DNA of 64,000 bases from UBA7985 sp002690455 (GTDB taxonomy: Bacteria > Pseudomonadota > Alphaproteobacteria > UBA7985): positions 62,001 through 126,000 of the forward strand of contig CBFIIW010000003.1 of assembly GCA_965662775.1 (NCBI GenBank), written 5' to 3'. Of the stretch, positions 17,208 through 26,125 are shown piece after piece. A program made the position numbers and the translations under genes. The notes under the pieces were generated by a model. That model worked only from the letters and a program-made list of their open reading frames with translations. It was not told where the DNA came from and made no database searches. Positions within the stretch are counted from its first letter, which is position 1. The number at the start of each line of letters is the position of its first letter.

Positions 17208-17723
17208 ATGTTGCGCTGGGGAATTCTTCTCGCGTTGGCGGTTCTGGCTGCGGATCAGGTGACCAAAGCTCTGATCGTCGCCAATTTTCCGATCTATTCG
17301 GCAACTACGCCGAAGATCGAAGAAATCACACCATTTCTCAACATCTGGCACGTGCGCAATTCCGGCATTGCCTTTTCCATCGGTAATTTCAGTGATGGTG
17401 GTCGGTATATCATTGGCGCGCTGGCGTTTGTGGTTGCGGCTGGGTTGATCCTCGCCGGGCGACGCAGCACCAGCACCGCGCAGACGGCGGCCTATGCGCT
17501 GATTGCCGGGGGCGCGGTTGGCAATGCTTTCGACCGCCTCAACCCGTTTCGCCAGACAGTGGTCGATTTTATCGATATTCATGTCAGCGGGATTCACTGG
17601 CCCTCGTTCAATGTTGCTGATTCAGCGATTGTTGTGGGGGTTGCCCTCATTCTGGCCGATATGTTTTTCTTTTCTGAGGGGCGAAAGTCACCGCCCTCTT
17701 CTTCTTCTTCTTCGCAGGAGTAA
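17208..17723 (+). CDS. lspA: Lipoprotein signal peptidase (signal peptidase II)
   Basis: LspA is an inner-membrane aspartyl protease that cleaves prolipoproteins at the lipobox after lipidation. The 171-residue protein has four hydrophobic helices and both catalytic aspartate motifs: NAFDRL (about residues 105-110) and FNVADSAIV (about 128-136). The N-terminal AADQVTKALI segment is conserved. It sits directly behind ileS, the classical order, and ten bases before a DUF3035 lipoprotein gene that is itself an LspA substrate type. A Ser run (about nine serines) at the C-terminus is unusual but harmless. Confidence 0.96.
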   Translation: MLRWGILLALAVLAADQVTKALIVANFPIYSATTPKIEEITPFLNIWHVRNSGIAFSIGNFSDGGRYIIGALAFVVAAGLILAGRRSTSTAQTAAYALIAGGAVGNAFDRLNPFRQTVVDFIDIHVSGIHWPSFNVADSAIVVGVALILADMFFFSEGRKSPPSSSSSSQE

Positions 17724-17733
17724 GTGCTCTACC

Positions 17734-18402
17734 ATGTCAACGGGCCGGATCATCGTTTCCTTGGCGACCGCAGCTGCCATGCTGGTTGGATTGACGGGCT
17801 GTGGCACGCTGACCCGTGGTCTGGGGTACTTTTCGAGCGCTGGTCTGGTAGACGAATACGCAATTCCGCAGAATCGAAGCCTTGCGATGCCTACGGATTT
17901 CTCACGCATGCCCACGCCGCAGAACGAGTTCACCCGCGCTGAGAGCTTGCCGACGAAGGATGAGATTGAGGCGCTTGTTTTCTCGCTGGAACCCGATCCC
18001 CGACCCGAGGACGACTACCAACCCATTACAGTCATTGTTGACGAGTTGCCCCAGTACCAGCCAATTGGCCGTATTGTGGCGAGTGGATCAAATGGCGCTG
18101 CAACGCAGTTCGTGGTGTCTTCCCAGACCAATGCTGGTGGATCGATCTATCCAGTTGTTTCTTCGCCAATTGTCCCAAGTGTCTCACCGGCTCTGGCTGC
18201 CCCATCGGTGGTGGAGACTTCGGGACCAGCTATGGTGCCCCTGACAGCAGAGCAGGCCGCTATGCTGCTAGCGACAGCCGAAACAGCACCAGTGCCTGTC
18301 GCTGTGCCTGCAACGATACCCTCCCAGCCCGCCGCTCAAGTGATCACATCTTTGCCAGCCGGGGTCACGATGATCGGTGAACCGGTCGTCGTTTCGCAAT
18401 AA
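17734..18402 (+). CDS. DUF3035 lipoprotein (possible BamF-type)
   Basis: This is a 222-residue lipoprotein: a hydrophobic start ending in the lipobox VGLTGC (Cys about 23), then a DUF3035 segment EYAIPQNRSLAMPTDFSRMP near residues 41-60. DUF3035 proteins are alphaproteobacterial outer-membrane lipoproteins; the BamF subunit of the beta-barrel assembly machine described in Caulobacter belongs, to my knowledge, to this kind of protein, but that equivalence is not provable here. The C-terminal half is low-complexity (Ala, Pro, Val, Thr). ATG at 17734 is ten bases after lspA; longer upstream reading is out of context. Confidence 0.75.
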   Translation: MSTGRIIVSLATAAAMLVGLTGCGTLTRGLGYFSSAGLVDEYAIPQNRSLAMPTDFSRMPTPQNEFTRAESLPTKDEIEALVFSLEPDPRPEDDYQPITVIVDELPQYQPIGRIVASGSNGAATQFVVSSQTNAGGSIYPVVSSPIVPSVSPALAAPSVVETSGPAMVPLTAEQAAMLLATAETAPVPVAVPATIPSQPAAQVITSLPAGVTMIGEPVVVSQ

Positions 18403-18468
18403 CGCCCCATGTAACAGACACGACGCGGACCACGCCGCTCTGATCGCAACCTCGGCTTCGGGAGACTC

Positions 18469-19839
18469 ATGAAAAATCTGTTGCCCACTCTGACCGCAGC
18501 GCTGTCCGGTGCGACCGTGCTGCTATTCGCGTTTCCTGCCGCCGCACTTTTTGAGCAAGCGCGCTGGATGACCCTCGAAAACGGCATGGACGTCATTGTC
18601 ATTGAAAATCACCGAGCGCCAGCAGTTCATGCTCGCGTGTCCTACAGGGTAGGTGCGCTGGATGAGCAACCTGGGCAGTATGGCATCGCCCACGTGCTCG
18701 AACACATGATGTTCCGAGGTTCGCCCGCCTTGAACGGGCGCGGCCTCGAACCGGGAGAGTATGATTCGACTCTCGACGGGATCGGAGCAGACAACAATGC
18801 TTCAACCTCATCCGATATAACCGCATACTACGCCTGGTTTGGTTCCGAGCATTTGGAGACCTTTCTTGCGCTCAACGCCATCCTGATGAACGGCCTCGAC
18901 GCAGATCCCGATCAATTGGAAAACGAAAAAGGCGTGGTGATGCAGGAATATCGACAGCGGTGGGAGAACAATCCCGCAGCCCGTGCGTCACACTTTTTGC
19001 GCGCTAACCTGCGTGGTGCAGCGGCCTACGACCATCCGATCATCGGCCTGCGCGAAGATTTCGAGGCTCTGACTCCGACCGACCTGCTCGACTTTCACGA
19101 AACCTGGTACCACCCGAACAATGCGGTGTTGATCGTGGCGGGTGACGTGATTCCGGAGGATGTCTTTGCTCTTGCTCAGAAGCACTTCGGTAACTTTCCG
19201 GCTGTACCGGTCCCAGCGCGGGTTCGACCGGACGCCGACCGCGATTTCGAGCCTGGCTCCGAGACAGTGGCAGACGCCCTTATCACCAAGCCTGCGGCGC
19301 GCCGGGCCTGGCGCCTGCCAGAAGTGGTGGCGGAGACGGGCGTGGATGCTTTCCGCACCCGATACGCCGCGCGTCTGTTGTCGGCGATGCTGACCTCCGG
19401 GCTGGATGCCCCTTTAAACCGTTACCTGCAGACGGAGCGCCAGATCGCGCTGAGCGCTGGGTTTTCCGTGGTTCTCGATGAGGGGCAGGATTGGGCCATT
19501 CTCAGCCTTGAACCGATCGAAGGGCTGGACCCGGTAGCAGTGCTGGACGAGGCCGAAGATTTTCTGCGCAACTGGCTGGAAAACGGCTTGACCGTCGAAC
19601 GGCTGGAGCGGCAGAAACGCCGCTTCGTGAACGGGCTGGTTTACGCAGCCGACAGCATTGACGGTCCGGCCACATCCTTCGAAAGCGTTGTTGCGACCAA
19701 CGATGACTATGGGGTGTTCCTGACCCTCGAAGACACCATAAATGCGATGACCCTTGATGACATCCGTGGCGTGGCATCGCTGTTTCTTGAACAGGCCAGC
19801 GCGCCCAAGACGCTGGTTCTTGGTCCACTGGAGGAATAG
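18469..19839 (+). CDS. M16-family zinc peptidase, catalytic subunit
   Basis: This 456-residue exported protein has a signal peptide (residues 1 to about 26) and the inverted zinc motif HVLEH at residues 75-79, the HxxEH signature of M16 (pitrilysin/processing-peptidase) metalloproteases. The downstream metal-ligand segment (QLENEKGVVMQEYRQR) is present. It is followed three bases later by a second M16 gene whose product lacks the motif, so the pair probably forms an active heterodimer in the periplasm, like mitochondrial processing peptidase alpha/beta. The substrate is unknown. Confidence 0.93.
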   Translation: MKNLLPTLTAALSGATVLLFAFPAAALFEQARWMTLENGMDVIVIENHRAPAVHARVSYRVGALDEQPGQYGIAHVLEHMMFRGSPALNGRGLEPGEYDSTLDGIGADNNASTSSDITAYYAWFGSEHLETFLALNAILMNGLDADPDQLENEKGVVMQEYRQRWENNPAARASHFLRANLRGAAAYDHPIIGLREDFEALTPTDLLDFHETWYHPNNAVLIVAGDVIPEDVFALAQKHFGNFPAVPVPARVRPDADRDFEPGSETVADALITKPAARRAWRLPEVVAETGVDAFRTRYAARLLSAMLTSGLDAPLNRYLQTERQIALSAGFSVVLDEGQDWAILSLEPIEGLDPVAVLDEAEDFLRNWLENGLTVERLERQKRRFVNGLVYAADSIDGPATSFESVVATNDDYGVFLTLEDTINAMTLDDIRGVASLFLEQASAPKTLVLGPLEE

Positions 19840-19842
19840 GCG

Positions 19843-21210
19843 ATGAAAACCCCGAACCCTTGTGTGCGGACCGCCGCACGTTCAAAAGCTACGATCATCG
19901 CTGCCACCGTCGCTGTTCTGACCGCCCTCATTGGTATGGGACAGCCAGCCAACGCGATCGACATCCAGGTGGTGCCAATCAATGAAGAAGTAGACGCTTG
20001 GTTGGTCGAGGATCACAGCAATCCGCTGATTACCCTCAAATTTGGCTTTGAAGGTGGCTCTCGCTGGGATGAGCCAGGTAAAGAAGGCACGGCCTCATTG
20101 GCCTTTGGTTCTATAAACGAAGGTGCGGGCGATATGGACGCCGAGACCTTCCTCGGCCGACTGCAGGACGAGGCAGTTTCCATCGTTGGCAGTGCGGGCT
20201 TCAAATGGTCGTCGATCAGCTTCCAGACCCCGACGGCCTCGATGGATTTTGCCTTTGAACAGCTAGAGACCATGATGACCGACCCCGCCTTTGATCCTGA
20301 AGGTGTCGAGCGTATGCGACGGGATGCCCTGGCCGGAGCAGCGCAGCGGGCAAGGGCGCCCGGGGGGCAGCTGGGAGACGCTTTCTACGACGCGCTGTGG
20401 GGAGAAAATGACCCTAGAAACCGAAAGTTCAGTGGCGACCTCGATACCATTCCAGCCATCACGCAGGCTGACCTGTTCGCGTTAAAGGACCGCGTTATTG
20501 GCCGGAACAATGTGATTATCGCAGCAGTGGGCGACATCACCCCCGACGAGCTGCGCCGCCGGGTGGCGCCTATCCTTGCGCGCCTGCCTGTAGTGACACC
20601 ACCTGAAGACCTGCAGCCGCCAGTTTTTGCCAGCTTTGATGCGCCGATTGCCATCGACTTTGAGCAGACCCAGACTATCGTCTATGCCCTCGCGCCTGCG
20701 TTTCCGCGCACAGACCCGGACAACTATGCGGCGCGTGTGGTTAGCCATATTCTCGGTGCCGGCGGTCTGGGTTCGCGGCTGAGTGAGCGGGTACGAAACC
20801 AGCTCGGCCTCGTCTACGGCATCAACAGCAGCTATTCCGGCGGGGAGGATTACGGAACGGTATCCTTCAACTTCGCCACCGCCAACGAGGCGGTGGACGA
20901 GGCGTTGGATGCCACGCTCGAAGTCTGGCGCGATTTTGCCGAAAATGGACCCACCGCCGGGGAGGTCGAGGAAGCCATCGATTACCTCACTGGCTCTTAT
21001 TCCAACTATTTCCTCAATTCGAACGATGTGGTCGATTACGTTTTGAGCATTCGGATACAGGACTTGCCGCCCGACTTTCCTACCTTCCGCAACGATCTGT
21101 TCCGCTCAGTAACGCTGGAAGACGCGCAGCGGACAGCACGGCGGCTGTTCAGCGAGGAACTGCGATACGGTTTCGTCGGTCAACCAACGGCCTTCACGCC
21201 GGAGGAATAG
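19843..21210 (+). CDS. M16-family peptidase-like, non-catalytic partner subunit
   Basis: This 455-residue exported protein has a signal peptide (residues 1 to about 32) and the M16 fold, but at the zinc-motif position it reads SLAFGSINEGAG, so the HxxEH metal site is missing. The C-terminal M16 segments are well kept, including the glycine-rich loop ILGAGGLGSRLSERVR that in dimeric family members helps substrate entry. It directly follows the active M16 gene (3-base gap) and is therefore read as its structural or substrate-binding partner. Confidence 0.92.
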   Translation: MKTPNPCVRTAARSKATIIAATVAVLTALIGMGQPANAIDIQVVPINEEVDAWLVEDHSNPLITLKFGFEGGSRWDEPGKEGTASLAFGSINEGAGDMDAETFLGRLQDEAVSIVGSAGFKWSSISFQTPTASMDFAFEQLETMMTDPAFDPEGVERMRRDALAGAAQRARAPGGQLGDAFYDALWGENDPRNRKFSGDLDTIPAITQADLFALKDRVIGRNNVIIAAVGDITPDELRRRVAPILARLPVVTPPEDLQPPVFASFDAPIAIDFEQTQTIVYALAPAFPRTDPDNYAARVVSHILGAGGLGSRLSERVRNQLGLVYGINSSYSGGEDYGTVSFNFATANEAVDEALDATLEVWRDFAENGPTAGEVEEAIDYLTGSYSNYFLNSNDVVDYVLSIRIQDLPPDFPTFRNDLFRSVTLEDAQRTARRLFSEELRYGFVGQPTAFTPEE

Positions 21211-21299
21211 GTCACAGTCTCTGACTGGCGCCGCACAACGTCCACCTGAGGTCGGCAGCGGGCTTGCTTTCAAGCTGCGTTTCAGGCGAAAACGTGCCT

Positions 21300-22073
21300 A
21301 TGCAGTTCGACCCCGACCCCCTTCTTGGCCCAGATGATCCACCCCCGTTTCATTGGATGCAGCGGCGCCCTGAACAGCGCGTCCTGCTGCTCAATGACCA
21401 TGCTGGGTTTCGAACGCCCGCGGCACTGGGCGACCTCGGTCTGCCAGAGTACGCCTGGCGCAGCCATATCGTCGGAGACTGGGGGATGGAGGCGCTGGGC
21501 CGGGATTTGGTGCAGCGTCTCGACGGCTCACTGATCGAGGGGGTCTATTCCCGCGCTGTGCTCGACCTTAACCGGCGACCAACCGACTGGGATATGGCGA
21601 GTGCCGTGCTCGACGGGGTTTCGGTGCCGGCAAACTGCGATCTTGCGCCTGCGTCTTACGCTGCTCGGATTGAAGCCATTCACCGCCCGTATCACGATGA
21701 GATCGAAGCCTTCATCGCTGAGATGCAGCACCCGAACCCCCTGATTGTGCACTGTCACTCCTTCACCCACTGCCTGATGTCGTCGCCGGATGATCCTCGG
21801 CCATGGGAAGTCGGATTGCTGCACTACTGCGAGGAAGACCGCGCTACGGCTGCCATCGAATGGCTGCGGCAAAACACGTCTTACACGGTAGGGGACAACC
21901 AGCCTTACGACCTGTTCGAGCGGATGACAGGCTCCTACGCTCTGCACAACTTGCACCGCGACTTGCCTGCTATCACCTTTGAAATCCGACAGGATCTCAT
22001 CACCACAGCGGCGGAGGTTGACCATTGGGCCAGCCTGCTCGACGCCATGATCAAGGAAGTGTTTCAGCAATGA
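21300..22073 (+). CDS. N-formylglutamate amidohydrolase-family protein
   Basis: This 257-residue protein belongs to the FGase family (zinc carboxypeptidase-like fold). Visible signatures are LLNDHAGFRTPAALGDLGLP near residues 32-51, a VYSRAVLDLNRRPTD arginine segment, and the HCHSFTH stretch matching the DCHSM motif of true N-formylglutamate amidohydrolases, with an HC instead of DC. ATG at 21300 is preferred over the earlier 21264 start. It forms an overlapping unit with DUF1244 and GapR genes (ATGA overlaps). A second FGase homologue lies at 39015-39986. The true substrate is uncertain. Confidence 0.78.
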   Translation: MQFDPDPLLGPDDPPPFHWMQRRPEQRVLLLNDHAGFRTPAALGDLGLPEYAWRSHIVGDWGMEALGRDLVQRLDGSLIEGVYSRAVLDLNRRPTDWDMASAVLDGVSVPANCDLAPASYAARIEAIHRPYHDEIEAFIAEMQHPNPLIVHCHSFTHCLMSSPDDPRPWEVGLLHYCEEDRATAAIEWLRQNTSYTVGDNQPYDLFERMTGSYALHNLHRDLPAITFEIRQDLITTAAEVDHWASLLDAMIKEVFQQ

Positions 22074-22387
22074 CCGAGACCGATCTGGATGTGGCCATTC
22101 GAACTGAACTGGAAGCGGCAGCGTTTCGCGCGCTTCGCGCGCATCTACAGGCCCGCACCGATGTGCAGAACATTGATATGATGAACCTCGCTGGTTTCTG
22201 CCGCAACTGCTTGTCCCGCTGGTACAATGAAGCGGCCACGGAGCGTGGTATTGAAATGAGCAAGGACGCTGCTCGCGAAGCCTTTTACGGCGAACCCTAT
22301 GAGGACTGGCGCACCAAGTACCAGACCGAAGCAACCCAAGAACAGCAGACTGCCTTTTCTAAGGCCGCCGAAGCGGAGAAAAAATGA
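22070..22387 (+). CDS. DUF1244 domain protein
   Basis: This 105-residue soluble protein has the DUF1244 core RTDVQNIDMMNLAGFCRNCL (about residues 29-48) followed by SRWY and a charged C-terminus. The family is small, cytoplasmic and of unknown function; the two conserved cysteines (FCRNC) suggest metal binding or redox activity, which is inference. The ATG overlaps the stop of the FGase-like gene (ATGA at 22070-22073), and its own stop overlaps the GapR start in the same way, so the three are translationally coupled. Confidence 0.88.
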   Translation: MTETDLDVAIRTELEAAAFRALRAHLQARTDVQNIDMMNLAGFCRNCLSRWYNEAATERGIEMSKDAAREAFYGEPYEDWRTKYQTEATQEQQTAFSKAAEAEKK

Positions 22388-22698
22388 CGATGTCCAACGA
22401 TTTCGATAATGAACTCGACCAGATCATGGCTGACACCGCGGCCCGTGCCGAGCCCATGCCTTCCGGCACGCCGGCGGCCGCAGCGCTGATCCAGTTCATC
22501 GAGCGTGTCGAACGGCTGGAAGAAGAAAAGGCAGGTCTGATGGAAGATATCCGCTCGGTCTATGGTGAGGCTAAAGGCGCGGGCTTTGACCCGAAGATCA
22601 TGCGCGCCATTGTGCGCCTGCGGAAAATGGAACCTGCGGACCGACAGGAGCAAGAAGCCCTTATCGAGACCTACAAAGCTGCGGTGGGCATGGGCTGA
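22384..22698 (+). CDS. gapR: GapR-family DNA-binding protein (DUF2312)
   Basis: This 104-residue protein matches DUF2312: AAALIQFIERVERLEEEKAG (coiled coil, about residues 34-53), then SVYGEAKGAGFDPKIMRAIV and VRLRKM. Caulobacter GapR is a tetramer that clamps overtwisted, AT-rich DNA ahead of forks and RNA polymerase and supports topoisomerase action. An in-frame second ATG at 22390 could also serve as start. It ends an overlapping three-gene unit. The N-terminal 25 residues are acidic and less conserved. Confidence 0.88.
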   Translation: MTMSNDFDNELDQIMADTAARAEPMPSGTPAAAALIQFIERVERLEEEKAGLMEDIRSVYGEAKGAGFDPKIMRAIVRLRKMEPADRQEQEALIETYKAAVGMG

Positions 22699-22723
22699 AC
22701 CCAAGGTGTCACGCTGCTTCGAT

Positions 22724-23236
22724 TCAGCCGTCGAGCTTGATGTCCGGCAGGGGAAGAACCTCGATACCGTCATCGAGCAGGGCGTCGACCTGCTCCTTTG
22801 ACGCCTTTCCGCGGATCCCGCGGTCTGGCTTCTCGCCTTCGTGGATCGCTCGGGCTTCATCGGCGAATTTGTCACCCACATCCTCGTGTGTCTTTTCCAC
22901 TGTCGCACGCATAGAGTGGAAGAACTGGCGAGCGGCGGCGACCTGCTCCGGCGACCAATTGTTCGGTGCTGAGCTGGTCTGCAACGCTTGTTTGACCCGT
23001 GGTCCGGCCGTGCCTGCGCTCGCGGTTGGTTGAGCCTGCTGGGGCGGCGGTACAGACTGACCCCGGTTGCGCCCGCCGCGCACACTCGGCTTCATCAGGG
23101 TTTTCTCTACCACCGTGTCATTGCAGTGCGGGCATGTCACCAGGCCTCGTTGGCGCTGGTCCTCGAAACCGGCGCTATCCGGGAACCAGGCTTCGAAGCT
23201 ATGGCCTTGTGAACAATGGAGGCTGAATTTGATCAT
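22724..23236 (-). CDS. DUF1178 family protein
   Basis: This 170-residue protein starts MIKFSLHCSQGHSFEAWF and has the DUF1178 CPHCNDTVVEKTLMKPSV segment (about residues 35-52); with the earlier Cys-Gly-His element it forms a zinc-ribbon-like N-terminus. The C-terminal half is charged. No function is established. It follows the Nit-type amidase gene on the same strand (25-base gap), a pairing seen in many alphaproteobacteria, so the two are probably one transcript. It converges on the gapR unit with a 25-base gap. Confidence 0.85.
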   Translation of the reverse strand: MIKFSLHCSQGHSFEAWFPDSAGFEDQRQRGLVTCPHCNDTVVEKTLMKPSVRGGRNRGQSVPPPQQAQPTASAGTAGPRVKQALQTSSAPNNWSPEQVAAARQFFHSMRATVEKTHEDVGDKFADEARAIHEGEKPDRGIRGKASKEQVDALLDDGIEVLPLPDIKLDG

Positions 23237-23261
23237 GTTCTTTATTTAGGGAGTATGGGCC

Positions 23262-24116
23262 TTAGTGGGAAGATGAGACGTGGAAGGTTCTGGCGTGATC
23301 CAGTGCAGGGATGGCCTGTCGTGCCTCGTAAACCCGGTCAAAATCAAGCGAATGTGCGAGTATTCCCGGTTCTGTTTCCGATGCCAGTTCAGCGACGATC
23401 TCACCCCATGGGTTGATGATGCATGAATGGCCAAAGGTTCGCCGCCCGCCCGCATGCACGCCACAGGTCCCCGCGGCCAGCACCCAGCTGCCGGTTTCAA
23501 TCGCGCGCGCGCGCAGCAACGTGTGCCAGTGCGCCCGGCCGGTGGTCTGGGTAAAGGCTGCCGGACTCAGCAAAACGTTAGCACCCGCCATAGCGAGTGT
23601 TTGGTGCAGCGCAGGAAAGCGCAGGTCGTAGCAGATTGTGTGACCAAGCACTGCGGGACTGTCAGGCAGGGCAGAGAGCACGGCCTCCCCTCCTGGCGTG
23701 AAAGTCTCGCTCTCGCCGTAGTGCTGTCCATCGCCAATTGCGACATCGAAGAGGTGGATTTTGTCGTAGCTGTTGATCAACTCACCTGCGGGATTGAACA
23801 GGATCTGCCGATTCACCATTGAGCCTGGAATTTCGCCAGCAACCAGCAATGAACCAAGACACAGAAACACTGACAATTCTCTCGCCAGCCGCTGTCCCAT
23901 GGCAAAGACCGGATCCTGTTCGAGCGGCAAAGCCTGCGCGATCAAAACTTCACGGTCTGGCTGAATGACGTTGCTGGCCTCGGGGGTCAGAATTAGACAC
24001 GGACCGATTTCTGCTGGGTCGTCTGTCGCCGCGGCTTCGCGGATCATGGCTTCCAGGGTTCCGGCGTTTGCAACTGGGTCGGCGCCGACGCAGAACTGGA
24101 TCAGGCTGACTTTCAT
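23262..24116 (-). CDS. Nit-type carbon-nitrogen hydrolase (deaminated-glutathione amidase-like)
   Basis: This 284-residue cytoplasmic amidase has the nitrilase triad: Glu46 (LTPEASN), Lys119 (YDKIHLFD) and Cys162 (HTICYDLRFP). The sequence around the triad resembles Nit1/NitA, which hydrolyses deaminated glutathione as metabolite repair. ATG at 24116 is chosen for the AGGGAA site 6 bases upstream; a longer in-frame start at 24191 has no support. It heads a unit with DUF1178 and is divergent from hemA. The repair role is inferred from family resemblance. Confidence 0.88.
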   Translation of the reverse strand: MKVSLIQFCVGADPVANAGTLEAMIREAAATDDPAEIGPCLILTPEASNVIQPDREVLIAQALPLEQDPVFAMGQRLARELSVFLCLGSLLVAGEIPGSMVNRQILFNPAGELINSYDKIHLFDVAIGDGQHYGESETFTPGGEAVLSALPDSPAVLGHTICYDLRFPALHQTLAMAGANVLLSPAAFTQTTGRAHWHTLLRARAIETGSWVLAAGTCGVHAGGRRTFGHSCIINPWGEIVAELASETEPGILAHSLDFDRVYEARQAIPALDHARTFHVSSSH

Positions 24117-24290
24117 GGGTGTTCCCTGTTTCAACGCTATTGAGTTGGTTCTGTTGCGGATGCAAAAAGGCTCCCTTGCACATTGACGCACTGGTAAGTG
24201 GGGCCACTCACCCCTAAGCTAAAGTGTGTTCACGCAAGAGGAAACCACCTTCACTGGGTTGGATCCTGCGTCCAAAAAAAAACGCTGAAA

Positions 24291-25517
24291 GTGCCGCTTT
24301 TGGATTACGCTTCATTCTTTGCCGATCGTCTTTCTTCTTTGCATGAAGAGGGACGCTATCGGGTGTTTGCCAACCTCGAGCGGGTTTCAGGTAAGCACCC
24401 TAAGGCCGTCTATCGCGATCCCCTGACTGGGCAAGCGCGAGAGATCACTGTTTGGTGCTCGAACGACTATCTGGGCATGGGGCAGAACCTTAGCGTGCAG
24501 CAGGCCATGGCGAGTGCTGCGCTGGATCAAGGCGCAGGCGTCGGCGGTACGCGCAACATTTCCGGCACTAACCAGTTGCATGTTGAGCTCGAACGAGAAC
24601 TTGCCGACCTGCACGGCAAAGAAGCTGGGCTCATCTTTACGTCTGGTTATGTCAGTAATCTGGCGGCGCTTGGCACCTTGGCTGCCAACCTCAAGGACTG
24701 CCTGATTTTTTCTGATCGCCTCAACCACGCATCAATGATCGAAGCCATGCGCTGGGCCCGAGCAGAAAAGGTTATTTTCGAGCATAACGATATGGCCGAC
24801 TTGGAATCGAAACTGCGCCAGGCCGATCCCGCCCGTCCAAAGATCATTGCCTTCGAATCCTGCTATTCGATGGAGGGGGATTTTGCCCCGATTGGCACCA
24901 TTTGTGATCTGGCCGCCAAATATGGCGCACTGACCTATCTCGATGAAGTTCACGCTGTGGGTCTTTACGGCCTGCACGGTGGTGGGGTTTCCGAACGCGA
25001 TCAACAAGCCCACCGCATCGACGTCATTGAGGGTACGCTCGCCAAGGCCTTTGGCTGTATGGGTGGTTATATCGCCGCGAACAGCGATATCGTCGATTTC
25101 GTTCGCTCCTACGCCTCAGCTTTCATTTTCACTACAGCTCTCCCACCATCGTTGACCGCGGGGGCTTTACAGGCCGTGCGCCACCTCAAGGAAAGCCAGC
25201 AGGAGCGGCTGCGGTTGCAGGAACGTGCTGCGGCGCTCAAGAGCAAGCTGCGCGCTGCCCAACTGCCGTTCATGATGTCCGAAAGCCATATTGTACCCGT
25301 CTTAGTCGGGGACGCGCGCCGTTGTCGCGAGGCTTCAGATATCTTGCTTGAAGAGTTCGATATCTATGTTCAGCCGATCAACTATCCTACCGTACCGCGC
25401 GGCACCGAACGTCTGCGCTTCACGCCCGGGCCGATGCACTCGGATGAGGATATGGACCAGCTCGTTGCAGCTCTTCAGGCGACGTGGGAAAGGCTGAGCC
25501 TGTCGCAGGCCGCCTGA
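24291..25517 (+). CDS. hemA: 5-aminolevulinate synthase
   Basis: This PLP enzyme condenses glycine and succinyl-CoA to 5-aminolevulinate, the Shemin route to heme typical of alphaproteobacteria. The PLP lysine is near residue 252 (EGTLAKAFGCMGGY), with the DEVHAVGLYG cofactor motif at about 218-227 and CSNDYLGM near 56-63. The start is uncertain: GTG at 24291 gives 408 residues, the family length; TTG at 24300 is also possible, and the reading frame is open back to 24198. No clear ribosome-binding site was found. It is divergent from the Nit-type gene. Confidence 0.94.
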   Translation: MPLLDYASFFADRLSSLHEEGRYRVFANLERVSGKHPKAVYRDPLTGQAREITVWCSNDYLGMGQNLSVQQAMASAALDQGAGVGGTRNISGTNQLHVELERELADLHGKEAGLIFTSGYVSNLAALGTLAANLKDCLIFSDRLNHASMIEAMRWARAEKVIFEHNDMADLESKLRQADPARPKIIAFESCYSMEGDFAPIGTICDLAAKYGALTYLDEVHAVGLYGLHGGGVSERDQQAHRIDVIEGTLAKAFGCMGGYIAANSDIVDFVRSYASAFIFTTALPPSLTAGALQAVRHLKESQQERLRLQERAAALKSKLRAAQLPFMMSESHIVPVLVGDARRCREASDILLEEFDIYVQPINYPTVPRGTERLRFTPGPMHSDEDMDQLVAALQATWERLSLSQAA

Positions 25518-25628
25518 GACGTTGTCCGGCGGTTGAGGCATGCGCGCTCAACCGGGAAAGCTCTCGAAATCTGCGCTGATATAGCCCATATGTCTCCGCA
25601 CAGGCTCCACTAAAGGCTGGGAAAAGCA

Positions 25629-25940
25629 ATGCTCGTCGCGTCTCTTGTTACCATCGCAGAAGCTCTGCAATTCGCCATTCGGGTGCTGAACCTGATCCTC
25701 CTTGTATATATCGTCATCGGTTGGCTGCGGGTGTTCAACGTCGGTTTTGCCTTCCACCCGGTGGTGGGGCAGGTTTACGCCGGTCTACACTCAGTACTCG
25801 ATCCTATCCTATCGCTGATCCGCCGTGTGATCCCGACTCGCTACGGCGGTATTGATATCTCCCCTATTGTGTTGCTGGGTGGGCTTTGGCTGCTGCAGAC
25901 CTTTGTGCGGACGTGGGCCCGTCAACTTATGCTGGGCTAG
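25629..25940 (+). CDS. YggT family membrane protein
   Basis: This 103-residue inner-membrane protein has two hydrophobic helices (about residues 12-32 and 78-98) and the YggT core with LHSVLDPILSLIRRVIPT and GGIDISPIVLL. Family members lie near cell-division or redox genes and have a role in osmotic and potassium homeostasis in some bacteria, but the molecular function is not settled. It precedes folD by about 185 bases; the DUF167 gene that usually separates the two in related genomes is absent here. Confidence 0.9.
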   Translation: MLVASLVTIAEALQFAIRVLNLILLVYIVIGWLRVFNVGFAFHPVVGQVYAGLHSVLDPILSLIRRVIPTRYGGIDISPIVLLGGLWLLQTFVRTWARQLMLG

Positions 25941-26125
25941 AGTCCACCGAACCTGCCTGCCATGATCTAAAATCTGCTCGCCTCAACCGCTGCCTGTCGC
26001 TTTAACGATTGCCCTGGTCGGCCTGCGCCCTATGGTCGCGCCAAATTTTGTTTAATACGGCGAGGCAGCATCGGGTCGAGGACGATCCAAGCCGTGACCA
26101 CGGCCGACACAAGGAGTACAGCGCC

